Made by a program: the position numbers and the translations under genes. This document shows, piece after piece, positions 17,285-26,540 of a stretch of 64,000 nucleotides of DNA. Origin of the DNA: Roseomonas mucosa ATCC BAA-692 (GTDB lineage: Bacteria; Pseudomonadota; Alphaproteobacteria; Acetobacterales; Acetobacteraceae); assembly GCF_000622225.1 (NCBI RefSeq), contig NZ_JHWD01000018.1:1-64000 (forward strand), given 5' to 3'. Each line of letters opens with the position of its first letter. Position 1 is the stretch's first letter. The notes under the pieces are model-generated. The model saw only the letters and a program-made list of their open reading frames with translations, was not told where the DNA came from and did not search any database.

Positions 17285-18683
17285 CGTCGTCTCCTTCCAG
17301 GGCCTCGCCGATGGCGATGGCGCCCAGGGGCAGGGTCAGGGTGACGGTGGCCCCCCGCCCCGGCCGGTTGCGGGCGGTGACGGTGCCGCCCAGCTTGCGC
17401 GCGACATTGACCACGAGGAAGAGGCCCAGCCCGCCGCCGGTGCGGCCCTTGGTGGAGCGGTAGGGGCTGCCGAACTCGGCCAGCATCCCCGGCGCGAAGC
17501 CCGGGCCGTCGTCGCTCACCTCCAGCAGCAGGTCGTCGCCGTCGCGCGAGGCGGCGAGGTGCACGGCGGGCGAGGGCGCCTCCTGGGCATTGACCAGGAG
17601 GTTGGCCAGGACCTGCTTCAGCGCCGGGTCGGCCACGATCGGGATGTCCTCCACCAATTCGTTGCGGAAGGTGAGGCCGAAGCTGGGATGGGCAAGCTCC
17701 CATTCGTGGAGGAAATCCTCCAGGAAGGCACCGATGGTGGTGAGCGCCGGGTCCTCCCCCCTCGCCTCCCCGGCGGAAAGGAGGATGCCGCCGATGATCG
17801 ACTTGCAGCGGTCGATGGCGGCCTGCATCTCGTCGATCTCGCCCTGCAGGTCCTGCATCTCCCGCAGCGCGGGCATGCGCTGCCAGTCGCCCAGGATGAC
17901 GGAGACGGTGGCCAGCGGCGTGCTGAGCTCATGCGCCGCGCCGGAGGCGAGCAGGCCCATGCGGATGATGTGCTCCTCCTCCACCGCCTGCTGCCGCATA
18001 TGGGCGAGGTGCGCATCCCTGTCCCGAAGGTTGCCGCTGATGCGGGTGGTGAAGACCATCAGCAGCACGGCGACCAGGATGAAGCAGACCAGCAGCCCGT
18101 AGAGATGCAGGGTGAAGAGGTCCGCGCCCAGGCTCTCCGGCAGGAGCAGCGGGCGGTAGTCCAGCGTCAGGCCGAGGAAGCAGGCGATGGCGATGGCCAC
18201 CACGGCCCAGGCGCCATGCTGTCCCAGCAGCACCGCCGCCAGGGTGACCTGGAGCAGGTAGAGCGAGACGAAGGGGTTGGTCATCCCGCCGCTGAGATAG
18301 AGCTGCACCGTCAGGGCGGCCACGTCGAAGGCCAGGACCAGGAAGAGCTCCAGCCCCCCGACGGGGGTGCGCAGGCGCAGGCGGAGCAGGCTGAGGAGGT
18401 TGAGCCCGATCAGCGCGGCCACCACCAGGGCCATCTGCCGCAGCGGCAGGTCGATGCCCAGCCCGTAGCGCACGGTGCCGATGGTCAGCACCTGCCCCAC
18501 CACCGCCACCCAGCGGAGCTGGACGAGCTGGAGCATGTTCTTGCTGCCGGCCTCGTCCCGCGACAGCGGGGGCTGGGCCGGGGCGAGCGGACCGCGGGAG
18601 GCCTGCATCAGGCGTTCCGCCTCGGGCCGGGTCCTCCGGCCGCGCCGGGCGGGCGGGCGCTCCGCTGTGCTCGGGGATGGCAT
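17274..18683 (-). CDS. regB: RegB/ActS/PrrB-family redox sensor histidine kinase
   Basis: Membrane sensor kinase partner of RegA, 469 aa. Six hydrophobic segments occupy residues about 55-215. The quinone-binding signature GGMTNPF sits at 132-138, in the expected loop. The H-box GAAHELSTPL places the phosphorylated His at 251. A cysteine in DRCKSIIG (C293) corresponds to the redox-active Cys of the family. The ATPase domain carries the N-box NLLVNAQEA, DDGPGFAPGM and a GGGLGLF lid. The N-terminal 45 residues are Pro/Arg-rich. Sits 90 bp downstream of SURF1 on the same strand. Confidence 0.93.
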   Translation of the reverse strand: MPSPSTAERPPARRGRRTRPEAERLMQASRGPLAPAQPPLSRDEAGSKNMLQLVQLRWVAVVGQVLTIGTVRYGLGIDLPLRQMALVVAALIGLNLLSLLRLRLRTPVGGLELFLVLAFDVAALTVQLYLSGGMTNPFVSLYLLQVTLAAVLLGQHGAWAVVAIAIACFLGLTLDYRPLLLPESLGADLFTLHLYGLLVCFILVAVLLMVFTTRISGNLRDRDAHLAHMRQQAVEEEHIIRMGLLASGAAHELSTPLATVSVILGDWQRMPALREMQDLQGEIDEMQAAIDRCKSIIGGILLSAGEARGEDPALTTIGAFLEDFLHEWELAHPSFGLTFRNELVEDIPIVADPALKQVLANLLVNAQEAPSPAVHLAASRDGDDLLLEVSDDGPGFAPGMLAEFGSPYRSTKGRTGGGLGLFLVVNVARKLGGTVTARNRPGRGATVTLTLPLGAIAIGEALEGDDDAR

Positions 18684-18773
18684 CCGCCTCTCCTACCCCC
18701 GGGCGGCCTGTCCCGGCGAGGGGGACTCGTCGGGGCGCGGGTCAGCCTTGCGGCATGAGGCGGGCGAAGGCGG

Positions 18774-19568
18774 TCAGGCCTGTCGCCGGGCCCGCCATTC
18801 CTCCCGGGCGACATAGGCGGTGGCGGCGGCCACCATCAGCGCCAGGGCATACCAAGTGATTGCATAGACCAGATGGTTGTTCGGGAAGCTGATCACCGTC
18901 AGCCCGCCGACCGGCAGCCCACCCGGGTTGGGAACGGCGTCAGCATCGATGAAATAGGGAGCGACCGGTCCGGGGAGCCCCCGGACGGCGGCGATGGCGG
19001 CCACGTCGCGGGAGTACCACCGCCCCTCGGCCGGGCGGTTGCTGCGCAGGAAGCTGCCCCCGGGCTCGGTGACGCGGAGCAGGCCCGTGACGGTGACGGG
19101 ACCGGCCACCTGCCCTTCCGCACGGCTGGCCGGATCGCGCCGGTCGCCGGGGACGAAGCCGCGGTTGACCAGCACGGTGAAGCCTGCCTCGTCGCGCAAA
19201 GGGGTGAGCACCCAGAAGCCCGCGCCCAGGTTGGTATTGGCCTGGACCAGCGTTTCGCGGTCGTGGAGGAAGCGGCCCATGACCCGGACGTGGCGGTATT
19301 CGTCCCGCGCGGCGGTGACGCCCGGCCAGGCATCCACCCCGGGCGGGGCGGCGGGCGGGGCATGGACGCGGCTCTCGACGCGCTGGATCAGGTCGAGCTT
19401 CCAGGCGCGGCGCTCGACCTGCCAGGTGCCCAGCGCCACCAGCCCGGCAAAGGCCAGCAGCGCCAGGAAGCCCAGAAGAAACAGGCGGGCCGGGGAATGC
19501 GGGCGCCAGCCCTCCCCGGCCCATTCCGGATCGTGGCCCTTGAGTTCAGGCCCCGTGGATGGAGGCAA
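18774..19568 (-). CDS. SURF1/Shy1-family oxidase assembly protein
   Basis: Two-helix inner-membrane protein that aids assembly of haem-copper oxidases. 264 aa. The first membrane span is LFLLGFLALLAFAGLVALGT (residues about 29-48), followed by the family motif GTWQVERRAWKLDLI. The periplasmic middle has VNRGFVPGDRRDPASR and PYFIDADAVPNPGGLPVGG. The closing span NNHLVYAITWYALALM, then a short basic tail, is typical. It lies 9 bp after cyoD, so it is the fifth gene of the cyo operon and probably serves this bo3-type oxidase. Confidence 0.9.
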   Translation of the reverse strand: MPPSTGPELKGHDPEWAGEGWRPHSPARLFLLGFLALLAFAGLVALGTWQVERRAWKLDLIQRVESRVHAPPAAPPGVDAWPGVTAARDEYRHVRVMGRFLHDRETLVQANTNLGAGFWVLTPLRDEAGFTVLVNRGFVPGDRRDPASRAEGQVAGPVTVTGLLRVTEPGGSFLRSNRPAEGRWYSRDVAAIAAVRGLPGPVAPYFIDADAVPNPGGLPVGGLTVISFPNNHLVYAITWYALALMVAAATAYVAREEWRARRQA

Positions 19569-19577
19569 GGCCAGGCC

Positions 19578-19991
19578 TCAGGGCATGTTGCTCATGTCGT
19601 GGGCGTTCATGGGCATCATGTTCGCGTTCAGGTGGTACATGACCCAGAGCGAGCCCGAGAGGGTGATGACGACCAGCACGATCGTGAAGATCAGCGCCAG
19701 CATGGTCCAGCCGCCCTCGGAGCGGGAGTTCATGTGCAGGAAGTAGACCATGTGCACGACGACCTGGATCGCCCCCAGCCCCATGACCGTCATGGCGGTC
19801 ACCCGCGGATCGGCGATGACATCGCCCATCACCAGCCAGAAGGGAATGGCGGTGAGGATGACCGACAGGATGAAGCCCGTCAGATACCCGCCATAGGTGC
19901 CGTGATAGCCGCCGTCGTGATGGTCGTCGTGGCCATGGCCGTCAGGGCCATGGTCGTGACCGGGCTGGTGCGCGGTTGCGTGCGAGCTCAT
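19578..19991 (-). CDS. cyoD: Cytochrome bo3 ubiquinol oxidase subunit IV (CyoD)
   Basis: Small membrane subunit of the ubiquinol oxidase, 137 aa. A His/Asp/Gly-rich N-terminus (residues 1-32) is followed by three transmembrane helices: [17 protein letters not shown], the segment around [15 protein letters not shown], and [20 protein letters not shown]. The ending [10 protein letters not shown] is typical for CyoD. The ATG at 19991 overlaps the cyoC stop by 4 bp, so the two are translationally coupled. Confidence 0.92.
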   Translation of the reverse strand: MSSHATAHQPGHDHGPDGHGHDDHHDGGYHGTYGGYLTGFILSVILTAIPFWLVMGDVIADPRVTAMTVMGLGAIQVVVHMVYFLHMNSRSEGGWTMLALIFTIVLVVITLSGSLWVMYHLNANMMPMNAHDMSNMP

Positions 19992-20620
19992 TGCAGCACC
20001 CCGAGGAGATAGACGAAGGAGAAGACGCCGATCCAGATGACGTCCAGGAAGTGCCAGAACAGGCTGAGGCACATCAGGCGGCGCTGGTTCGCCTGGTGCA
20101 GCCCGAAGCGGGCGACCTGCACCATGAGGGTGATCAGCCAGATGATGCCCACCGTCACGTGCAGGCCGTGCGTGCCGACCAGCGTGAAGAAGGAGGACAG
20201 GAAGGCGCTGCGCTGCGGCCCCGCCCCTTCCGAGATCAGGTGGTGGAACTCGTAGAGCTCCAGCCCGAGGAAGGTGGCGCCGAACAGGCCGGTGACGAAC
20301 AGCCAGAACAGCACCGCGCCCTTCCGCTGCTTCATCATCGCCAGCATGGCGAAGCCATAGGTGATGGACGAGAACAGCAGCATCGCGGTGTTCAGCGCCA
20401 CCAGTGGCAGGTCGAACAGCTCCTGCGGCGTGGGGCCGGCGGCGAAGCTGCGGCCCAGCACGCCATAGGTGGCGAAGAGCACCGCGAAGATGAGGCAGTC
20501 GCTCATCAGGTAGATCCAGAAGCCCAGCATGGTGCTGTTCTCCGGATGCGCGTGATCGTCGTCCAGAACGTAGAAGGGGACGTTCGCGTCCACGGCGGGA
20601 TTGTAGGAATGCGTGCTCAT
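19988..20620 (-). CDS. cyoC: Cytochrome bo3 ubiquinol oxidase subunit III (CyoC)
   Basis: Subunit III of the haem-copper ubiquinol oxidase, 210 aa with five membrane helices. Family blocks include [20 protein letters not shown], the segment around [16 protein letters not shown], and [19 protein letters not shown], ending [20 protein letters not shown]. Starts at the ATG at 20620, 7 bp after the cyoB stop. The frame reaches 20740, but that upstream part is antisense-like Arg-rich sequence inside cyoB. Confidence 0.94.
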   Translation of the reverse strand: MSTHSYNPAVDANVPFYVLDDDHAHPENSTMLGFWIYLMSDCLIFAVLFATYGVLGRSFAAGPTPQELFDLPLVALNTAMLLFSSITYGFAMLAMMKQRKGAVLFWLFVTGLFGATFLGLELYEFHHLISEGAGPQRSAFLSSFFTLVGTHGLHVTVGIIWLITLMVQVARFGLHQANQRRLMCLSLFWHFLDVIWIGVFSFVYLLGVLQ

Positions 20621-20627
20621 GCGCCGC

Positions 20628-22631
20628 TCACTCCCCCGCCGCCATGGCGGCCGCGCGGGCCTGTTCCGTCCGCGCCACCACATCCGCGGGGATGTAGAAG
20701 TCGCGCTTGTAGTTGAAGGTATGGGCGATCGCGGTGACAAGGATCGCCACGAAGCTCAGCGCCGCCAGCCACCACATGTACCAGACCATCGCGAAGCCGA
20801 AGACCAGCGACAGGCCGGCCAGGATGATGCCCGCGCCGGTGCCCTTGGGCATGTGGATCGGGCGGTAGCCCCCCTGCGGGTACTGGTGGCCGCGCTGCTT
20901 CATGTCCCACCACGCATCGTGGTTGTGGATCACCGGGGTGAAGGCGAAGTTGTACTCCGGCGGGGGCGAGGAGGTCGCCCATTCCAGGGTACGGCCGTTC
21001 CAGGGATCGCCGGTCACGTCGCGCAGCTGGTCGCGCTTCATGAAGCTCACCACCAGCTGGATGATGAAGCTCAGGATGCCGAGCGCGATCAGGAAGGCGC
21101 CGAAGGCGGCGATGATGAACCAGATCTGCAGCGAGGGGTCGTCGAAGTGGTTGATGCGGCGGGTCACGCCCATCAGCCCCAGGACGTAGAGCGGCATGAA
21201 GGCGAAGTAGAAGCCGATCAGCCAGAACCAGAAGGACATCTTGCCCCAGAAGGGATCGAGCTTGAAGCCGAAGGCCTTGGGGAACCAGTAGGTGATGCCC
21301 GCGAGCATGCCGAAGACCACGCCGCCGATGATGACGTTGTGGAAGTGGGCGATCAGGAACAGGGTGTTGTGGAACTGGAAGTCGGCCGGCGGGATGGCGA
21401 GCATCACGCCGGACATGCCGCCGATGGTGAAGGTCACCATGAAGCCGACGGTCCACATCATCGGCACCTCGAACCGGATGCGGCCGCGGTACATGGTGAA
21501 GAGCCAGTTGAACAGCTTGGCACCCGTCGGGATCGAGATGATCATCGTCGTGATGCCGAAGAAGGAGTTCACGCTGGCGCCGGAGCCCATGGTGAAGAAG
21601 TGGTGCAGCCAGACCAGGTAGGACAGGATGGTGATCACCACCGTGGCGTAGACCATGGAGGTGTAGCCGAAGAGGCGCTTCGAGCAGAAGGTGGAGACCA
21701 CCTCCGAGAACACGCCGAAGGCCGGCAGGATCAGGATGTAGACCTCCGGATGGCCCCAGATCCAGATCAGGTTGACGTACATCATGGGGTTGCCGCCGAG
21801 ATCGGCGGTGAAGAAGTTCGTCCCCACGTAGCGGTCGAGCGAGAGCAGGACCAGCACGGCGGTCAGCACCGGGAAGGCCGCGACGATCAGCACGTTGGTG
21901 CAGAGCGCGGTCCAGGTGAAGACGGGCAGCTTCATCATGGTCATGCCCGGCGCGCGCATCTTCACGATGGTCGCGATCAGGTTGACGCCCGATAGCAAGG
22001 TGCCGATGCCCGCGATCTGCAAGGCCCATATGTAGTAGTCGACCCCGACTCCGGGATTGGCCTCGTAGCCGGAGAGCGGCGGATAGGCGAGCCAGCCGGT
22101 CTGGGCGAATTCGCCGATGAACAGCGACATCATGACCAGCACGGCGCCGGCCGTGGTCATCCAGAAGCTGAAGTTGTTCAGGAAGGGGAAGGCCACGTCG
22201 CGGGCGCCGATCTGCAGCGGCACCACGAAGTTCATCAGGCCCGTCACCAGCGGCATGGCCATGAAGAAGATCATGATCACGCCATGGGCGGTGAAGACCT
22301 GGTCGTAGTGGTGCGGCGGCAGATAGCCCTCGGACCCGTTGAAGGCGATGGCCTGCTGGGTCCGCATCATGACGGCGTCGGCGAAGCCGCGCAGCAGCAT
22401 GATGATGGCCAGGATCACGTACATGATCCCGATCTTCTTGTGGTCCACCGAGGTGAACCACTCCTTCCAGAGATAGCCCCAGAGCCGGAAATAGGTGAGC
22501 GCGCCGAGCACCGCGAGGCCGCCGATGGCCACGCCGATGAAGGTCACGATCAGGATCGGCTCGTGGTACGGGATCGATTCGAGCGAGAGCCGCCCGAACA
22601 CGAGTGTCGCGAGGTCCGTGTTGGAGGACAT
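20628..22631 (-). CDS. cyoB: Cytochrome bo3 ubiquinol oxidase subunit I (CyoB)
   Basis: Catalytic subunit carrying low-spin haem, high-spin haem and CuB. It reduces O2 with electrons from ubiquinol and pumps protons. 667 aa, close to E. coli CyoB, with the subunit I hallmarks [15 protein letters not shown] (cross-linked His-Tyr pair), [10 protein letters not shown] (CuB ligands), [11 protein letters not shown] (K-channel lysine) and the C-terminal [10 protein letters not shown] haem ligands. The N-terminal extra helices and the tail [13 protein letters not shown] fit the quinol-oxidising type. Second gene of the operon, 151 bp after cyoA. Confidence 0.96.
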   Translation of the reverse strand: MSSNTDLATLVFGRLSLESIPYHEPILIVTFIGVAIGGLAVLGALTYFRLWGYLWKEWFTSVDHKKIGIMYVILAIIMLLRGFADAVMMRTQQAIAFNGSEGYLPPHHYDQVFTAHGVIMIFFMAMPLVTGLMNFVVPLQIGARDVAFPFLNNFSFWMTTAGAVLVMMSLFIGEFAQTGWLAYPPLSGYEANPGVGVDYYIWALQIAGIGTLLSGVNLIATIVKMRAPGMTMMKLPVFTWTALCTNVLIVAAFPVLTAVLVLLSLDRYVGTNFFTADLGGNPMMYVNLIWIWGHPEVYILILPAFGVFSEVVSTFCSKRLFGYTSMVYATVVITILSYLVWLHHFFTMGSGASVNSFFGITTMIISIPTGAKLFNWLFTMYRGRIRFEVPMMWTVGFMVTFTIGGMSGVMLAIPPADFQFHNTLFLIAHFHNVIIGGVVFGMLAGITYWFPKAFGFKLDPFWGKMSFWFWLIGFYFAFMPLYVLGLMGVTRRINHFDDPSLQIWFIIAAFGAFLIALGILSFIIQLVVSFMKRDQLRDVTGDPWNGRTLEWATSSPPPEYNFAFTPVIHNHDAWWDMKQRGHQYPQGGYRPIHMPKGTGAGIILAGLSLVFGFAMVWYMWWLAALSFVAILVTAIAHTFNYKRDFYIPADVVARTEQARAAAMAAGE

Positions 22632-22782
22632 TGGGTCTACTCTATCACTTCGTGATCGAGGGCCGGACCCTGGAAGGGCCGGCCGGTTTCACGGGCCACC
22701 GGGGCTCCCCTACGGGAGGAGGAGCGGCTACCCGGCGGGATGGGTCGGCCGCCGGCGGAGGGCCGGCGGCGGGCGGAGGAGG
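22632..22782 (-). other. cyoA-cyoB intercistronic region with GC hairpin
   Basis: 151 bp, much longer than the other junctions in this operon (4-9 bp). It contains a strong inverted repeat around 22747-22775 (GCCGCCGGCGG pairing with CCGGCGGCGG). This could be a partial terminator or an mRNA-stability element that sets the cyoA to cyoB ratio. Confidence 0.4.
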
Positions 22783-23865
22783 TCAATTCGCGATCTCGGC
22801 CTGCGCGCGGCCATAGGGGTCGGCGGGGGTGCAGAGAGCCATCACGTAGCGCTGGCGGGGCGCGTTGCGGTCTTCGGCCCGGGCCTCCGCCACTTCGCCG
22901 CCCGTGCGGGACGCCGCCGGACGGCTGCCCACGTTGAAGGTGCCTGCCGGGCCGAGCCCGCCATTGGCGTCGATGCGCATCATCTGGCTCTGGCACATCC
23001 GGCTGGTATCGACGCAGCGGTCCAGGATGGCGGCGAAGAGCTCGGGATCGACGGTGCGGAAGCGGCGCACCGGCTCCTTCTGGCTGGGGCGCTCCAGCTG
23101 CAGGTAGGCGGCGCGGGTCAGATCCTCGTTCGAGGTCTTGGCCTCCACCACCCAGCGGCCGAATTCCTCCTGGCTCATGCCCTTGAACTGGAAGTGCATG
23201 TCGGAGAAGCCGGCGCCGCTGTAGTTCGCCGAGAAGCCCTGGTAGCTGCCGGGCGCGTTGATCACCGCGTGCAGCTTCGTCTCCATGCCGGGCATGGAGT
23301 AGATCTGTCCCGCCAGGGCCGGGATGGAGAAGGAGTTCATCAGGGCCGAGGAGGTGATCCGGAAGTTGATCGGCACGTCCACCGGGGCGGCCACCTCGTT
23401 GACCGTGGCGATCCCCTGCTCCGGGTAGATGAACAGCCACTTCCAGTCGAGGGACACGACCTGGATCTCCAGGGGCTTCATGTTCTCCGTCACCGGCCGC
23501 TCGGCATCGATGCGTGAAAGCGGGCGATAGGGGTCGAGCAGGTGGGTGCCGACCCAGGTCACGGCGCCCAGGGCGATGATGATCGTCAGGGGCGCCGCCC
23601 AGATGACCACTTCCAGGGGCGTGGAATGATACCATTCCGGATCGTACTTCGCCTTGCTGTTCGAGGCGCGGTAACGCCATGCGAAGACCAGGGTCAGCAC
23701 GATCACCGGAACGATGATCAACAGCATCAGGACGGTGGAGATCACGATCAGGTCACGCTGCTGGACAGCGATGTCACCCGATGGATTCAGGACCACCATT
23801 TTGCAGCCGGACAGCAGCGCGGCCAGCGCCACCAGAGGCAGGGTACGCAGGATCTTGGAGGGCAT
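22783..23865 (-). CDS. cyoA: Cytochrome bo3 ubiquinol oxidase subunit II (CyoA), lipoprotein
   Basis: Subunit II of the ubiquinol oxidase, 360 aa. The start at 23865 gives a lipoprotein signal MPSKILRTLPLVALAALLSG followed by the lipobox Cys. Two membrane helices follow (VLMLLIIVPVIVLTLVFAW and the segment around VIWAAPLTIIIALGAVTWV). The cupredoxin domain has VVSLDWKWLFIYPEQGIATVN and SIPALAGQIYSMPGME, and lacks the CuA ligands, as expected for a quinol oxidase. The C-terminal extension ends with Cys-containing RCVDTSRMCQ. The frame extends to 23946 without a good ribosome-binding site. First gene of cyoABCD-SURF1. Confidence 0.93.
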   Translation of the reverse strand: MPSKILRTLPLVALAALLSGCKMVVLNPSGDIAVQQRDLIVISTVLMLLIIVPVIVLTLVFAWRYRASNSKAKYDPEWYHSTPLEVVIWAAPLTIIIALGAVTWVGTHLLDPYRPLSRIDAERPVTENMKPLEIQVVSLDWKWLFIYPEQGIATVNEVAAPVDVPINFRITSSALMNSFSIPALAGQIYSMPGMETKLHAVINAPGSYQGFSANYSGAGFSDMHFQFKGMSQEEFGRWVVEAKTSNEDLTRAAYLQLERPSQKEPVRRFRTVDPELFAAILDRCVDTSRMCQSQMMRIDANGGLGPAGTFNVGSRPAASRTGGEVAEARAEDRNAPRQRYVMALCTPADPYGRAQAEIAN

Positions 23866-24097
23866 GCCACTCGATCGTGAAACTATGGTGCGATGCACAG
23901 CTTCTACGGAAGGACGGGCGCCGGAGGGATTGGACATTTTGTCCAATGGACGGCACCTCGCCTTGTATGCTGTGCTCTGCGATGATGCCTATAGTCTTTG
24001 GATCGAATCGGCAATCTTTCTGTGGCGAGGGCTATTCTGGCCGCCGGAAGGATGCCGGAGCTTCCAGGCGGGCGGGTCGGAACGGGGAGGGTAGAAT
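23866..24097. promoter_or_regulatory. Divergent promoter region of the cyo operon and the MFS gene
   Basis: 232 bp, noticeably less GC-rich than the flanks, between divergent starts. It must hold the promoters of the cyo operon (minus) and the MFS gene (plus). It contains the perfect dyad at 23929-23947 and a TATAGT element at 23991-23996 that could be a -10 for the plus-strand gene. Confidence 0.5.
23929..23947. promoter_or_regulatory. Perfect 8-bp dyad, candidate operator upstream of cyoA
   Basis: ATTGGACA (23929-23936), TTT, TGTCCAAT (23940-23947). A 19-bp perfect inverted repeat of this kind is typical of a homodimeric repressor or activator site. It lies 64-82 bp upstream of the cyoA start. 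It does not resemble an FNR box or the degenerate RegA site. The cognate regulator is unknown. Confidence 0.6.
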
Positions 24098-25438
24098 TTG
24101 ATAGCGGTCACCGAAAGGCGTGGCATCCCGAACTCAACGGAACTGGAGCGGGACGCTCGGCGCGTTCACAAGGACGATCACGCGGTCTCCCCGGCACAGA
24201 TCGCGCTCGGTGTCGTCATCGGGCGCATGTCGGAATTCTTCGACTTCTTCACCTATGCCCTCGCGTCGGTGCTGGTCTTTCCGCGATTCTTCTTTCCGAA
24301 CACCGATCCCACCTCGGCGATGCTGGCCTCCTTCGCCATCTTCTCCCTGGCCTTCATTGCCCGGCCGATCGGCTCCTTCATCTTCATGGCCGTGGATCGT
24401 GCCTATGGCCGCGGCGTAAAGCTGACCATCGCCCTCTTCCTGCTGGGTGGCGCTACCGCCGCGATCAGCTTCCTGCCCAGCTATGCCGACAAGGGCGTCG
24501 CGGCCGTGGTGTTGCTGGGGGTGTTCCGTTTCTGCCAGGGCTTGGCGCTGGGTGGCGCCTGGGATGGGCTGGCCTCGCTCCTGTCGCTCAACGCACCGCA
24601 GAACAGGCGCGGCTGGTATGCGATGATGCCCCAGCTGGGTGCACCCCTGGGCTTCATCCTGGCCGGCGCGCTTGTTGCCTTCCTGGTCGCCACCCTGCCG
24701 GAGGCCGATTTTCAGGAGTGGGGCTGGCGTTATCCCTTCTTCGTGGCCTTTGCCATCAATGTTGTCGCCCTCTTCGCCCGCCTTCGACTCGTGGCCACGC
24801 GGGAATTCTCCTCGTTGCTGGAACGAGAGGAACTGGAGCCCGTTCGGGTCACCGAGATGCTGCGGGCGAACGGCCGCAACGTGCTGATCGGTGCCTTCGT
24901 GCCGCTGGACTGCTTTGCGCTGTTCCACCTGGTGACGGTCTTCCCGCTGGCCTGGATCGTGCTGCACACGGACCGCGATGCGGGGAACTTCATCCTGATA
25001 CAGATGCTGGGGGCGCTCATCTGCGTGCTCACCGTGATCATCTCCGGCCTTCTGGCCGATCGGATCGGGCGACGGAAGCTGCTCGTGATCGGCTCACTGC
25101 TGATCGGCGCCTTCAGCTTCGCCGCGCCGTTCCTGCTGGGCGGCGGCCGGAGCGGCGAGGAGACCTTCGTGTTGCTGGGCTTCGGCCTGCTGGGCCTGGC
25201 CTTCGGGCAGGCCAGCGGTGCCGTGGCCTCGAACTTCGAGCGCCGCTACCGCTACACGGGCTCGGCCATCACCTCGGACATCGCTTGGCTGATCGGCGCC
25301 GGATTCGCGCCCTTGGTGGTGCTGGCCCTGTCCAATTGGTTTGGCTTGGCGGCTGTGGGCGCTTACCTGTTGTCCGGCGCGGTCTGCACCGTGGTCGCCC
25401 TGGCGACCAACCGCCAGTTCGAGACGCGCGACCGATAG
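24098..25438 (+). CDS. MFS transporter (metabolite:H+ symporter-like)
   Basis: Twelve-helix inner-membrane transporter of the major facilitator superfamily, 446 aa. SEFFDFFTYALASVLVFPRF, FARPIGS-type FIARPIGSFIF and the helix 2-3 loop FMAVDRAYGRG resemble the metabolite:H+ symporter group (dicarboxylate, citrate and shikimate transporters). The second-half loop LLADRIGRRKLLVIG matches the MFS signature. The substrate cannot be read. The start is TTG at 24098 with GGGGAGGG upstream and no competing ATG. Divergent from cyoABCD with a shared control region, and ended by a clear terminator at 25494-25530. Confidence 0.85.
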   Translation: MIAVTERRGIPNSTELERDARRVHKDDHAVSPAQIALGVVIGRMSEFFDFFTYALASVLVFPRFFFPNTDPTSAMLASFAIFSLAFIARPIGSFIFMAVDRAYGRGVKLTIALFLLGGATAAISFLPSYADKGVAAVVLLGVFRFCQGLALGGAWDGLASLLSLNAPQNRRGWYAMMPQLGAPLGFILAGALVAFLVATLPEADFQEWGWRYPFFVAFAINVVALFARLRLVATREFSSLLEREELEPVRVTEMLRANGRNVLIGAFVPLDCFALFHLVTVFPLAWIVLHTDRDAGNFILIQMLGALICVLTVIISGLLADRIGRRKLLVIGSLLIGAFSFAAPFLLGGGRSGEETFVLLGFGLLGLAFGQASGAVASNFERRYRYTGSAITSDIAWLIGAGFAPLVVLALSNWFGLAAVGAYLLSGAVCTVVALATNRQFETRDR

Positions 25439-25493
25439 GCCAGGACAGGCCCACTCAACCTGGAGACTGGCCTCCAGGCATCTGCTGACTTGG

Positions 25494-25530
25494 GAACCCC
25501 TGGGAGCTTTGTTCTCCCGGGGGTTCTTTT
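25494..25530 (+). terminator. Intrinsic terminator of the MFS gene
   Basis: 13-bp stem GAACCCCTGGGAG (25494-25506) / CTCCCGGGGGTTC (25514-25526), with one wobble pair, a 7-nt loop and then TTTT on the plus strand, 56 bp past the MFS stop. This is the clearest rho-independent terminator in the window. Confidence 0.85.
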
Positions 25531-25638
25531 CGGTCCGGGGCCGCGCTTCGAAAAAAGCAGTCGGGACGAAGAACCGCAGGCAGCCATGACAGCCAGCGAA
25601 CAGAACCGCGAAAGCTAAGGGGAGACGCGAAGCGGGAA

Positions 25639-25714
25639 TGGTGGAGCTGAGGGGAATCGAACCCCTGACCTCCTCATTGCGAACGAGGCGCTCTCCCATC
25701 TGAGCTACAGCCCC
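25639..25714 (-). tRNA. tRNA-Ala (anticodon CGC)
   Basis: 76 nt on the minus strand. It folds as a cloverleaf: acceptor GGGGCTG/CAGCTCC with one G-T pair, D-arm AGCTCAGATGGGAGAGC, anticodon stem CCTCG/TGAGG with loop TTCGCAA (anticodon CGC), T-arm AGGGGTTCGATTCCCCT, discriminator A and an encoded CCA. Reads the alanine codon GCG. Confidence 0.95.
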
Positions 25715-25862
25715 ATGCCCGCTAAGGCGAGGCGGCTTATCCATCACGTCACGGCCGCCGTCAAGCACCTCTCGCGCTTGCTCCGCGTGCGCGGGCCCCA
25801 TACACCCTGCCTCGGCACCTCGGCGCTGGCCGATACGCACATCAACACCGGGAAGGCGACCT

Positions 25863-26153
25863 ATGGCGGCATTGTTCTGGCTCGTGGATCAGATCATCGG
25901 GATTTACATCTGGGTCCTGATCGCCGCAGCCGTCTTCAGCATGCTGACCGCCTTCGGCGTCCTCGACACGCGGAACCGGCTGGTCTGGACGATCGGCGAT
26001 TTCCTCTACCGGATCACCGAGCCTGCCCTGGCGCCGATCCGGCGCTTCCTGCCGAGCCTGGGGGGGATCGATATCTCTCCGGTCATCCTGATCCTGGTCC
26101 TGCAGGCGCTGCGGATCTTCATCGCCACCACGCTCTGGCGCCTGGCCTTCTAG
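25863..26153 (+). CDS. YggT family membrane protein
   Basis: 96-aa integral membrane protein with two hydrophobic regions (residues about 5-28 and 67-90). Between them is the family signature [22 protein letters not shown]. YggT proteins are widespread and poorly understood, and relatives have been linked to osmotic stress and to division-gene neighbourhoods. Here it precedes a DUF167 gene on the same strand, a pairing common in proteobacteria, and then folD. Confidence 0.9.
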   Translation: MAALFWLVDQIIGIYIWVLIAAAVFSMLTAFGVLDTRNRLVWTIGDFLYRITEPALAPIRRFLPSLGGIDISPVILILVLQALRIFIATTLWRLAF

Positions 26154-26213
26154 CCTCATGGGCGTACCTGCGCATGAGGCGGCGCCGGTGCCCGGGAGTC
26201 GGGAGCAGGTGGC

Positions 26214-26540
26214 GTGAGCGGCGGCCGTACCCTCTTCCCCCTTGCCTGGCGGGTGGTGCCGGAGGGTTTGGAGCTGCGGGTGCGGGCGCAGCCCAAAGCA
26301 CGGAGACCTGGCATCACCGGGGTGGTGGAAGGAGCGGACGGGCCACGTCTGCGGGTCGCCGTCTCCCCGGCACCGGAGGACGGCCGCGCGACCCGGGCGG
26401 TGGTGGAGGCGCTGGCCGAGGCGCTGCGGGTGCCGCCCTCGGCCATCACCTTGCTGGCGGGCGCGGCCTCGCGCGAGAAGACCTTCCGAATCCAGGGCGA
26501 GGCGGAGGGCCTCGCCGCAGTATTGGAGCAATGGGCATGA
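26214..26540 (+). CDS. DUF167 (YggU) family protein
   Basis: 108-aa soluble protein. The core [22 protein letters not shown], then [26 protein letters not shown] and [16 protein letters not shown] is the DUF167/YggU fold. Function is unknown. The start is GTG at 26214 with AGGTGG just upstream. The stop overlaps the folD ATG (ATGA), and yggT lies 60 bp upstream, so the three genes form a likely operon. Confidence 0.9.
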   Translation: MSGGRTLFPLAWRVVPEGLELRVRAQPKARRPGITGVVEGADGPRLRVAVSPAPEDGRATRAVVEALAEALRVPPSAITLLAGAASREKTFRIQGEAEGLAAVLEQWA

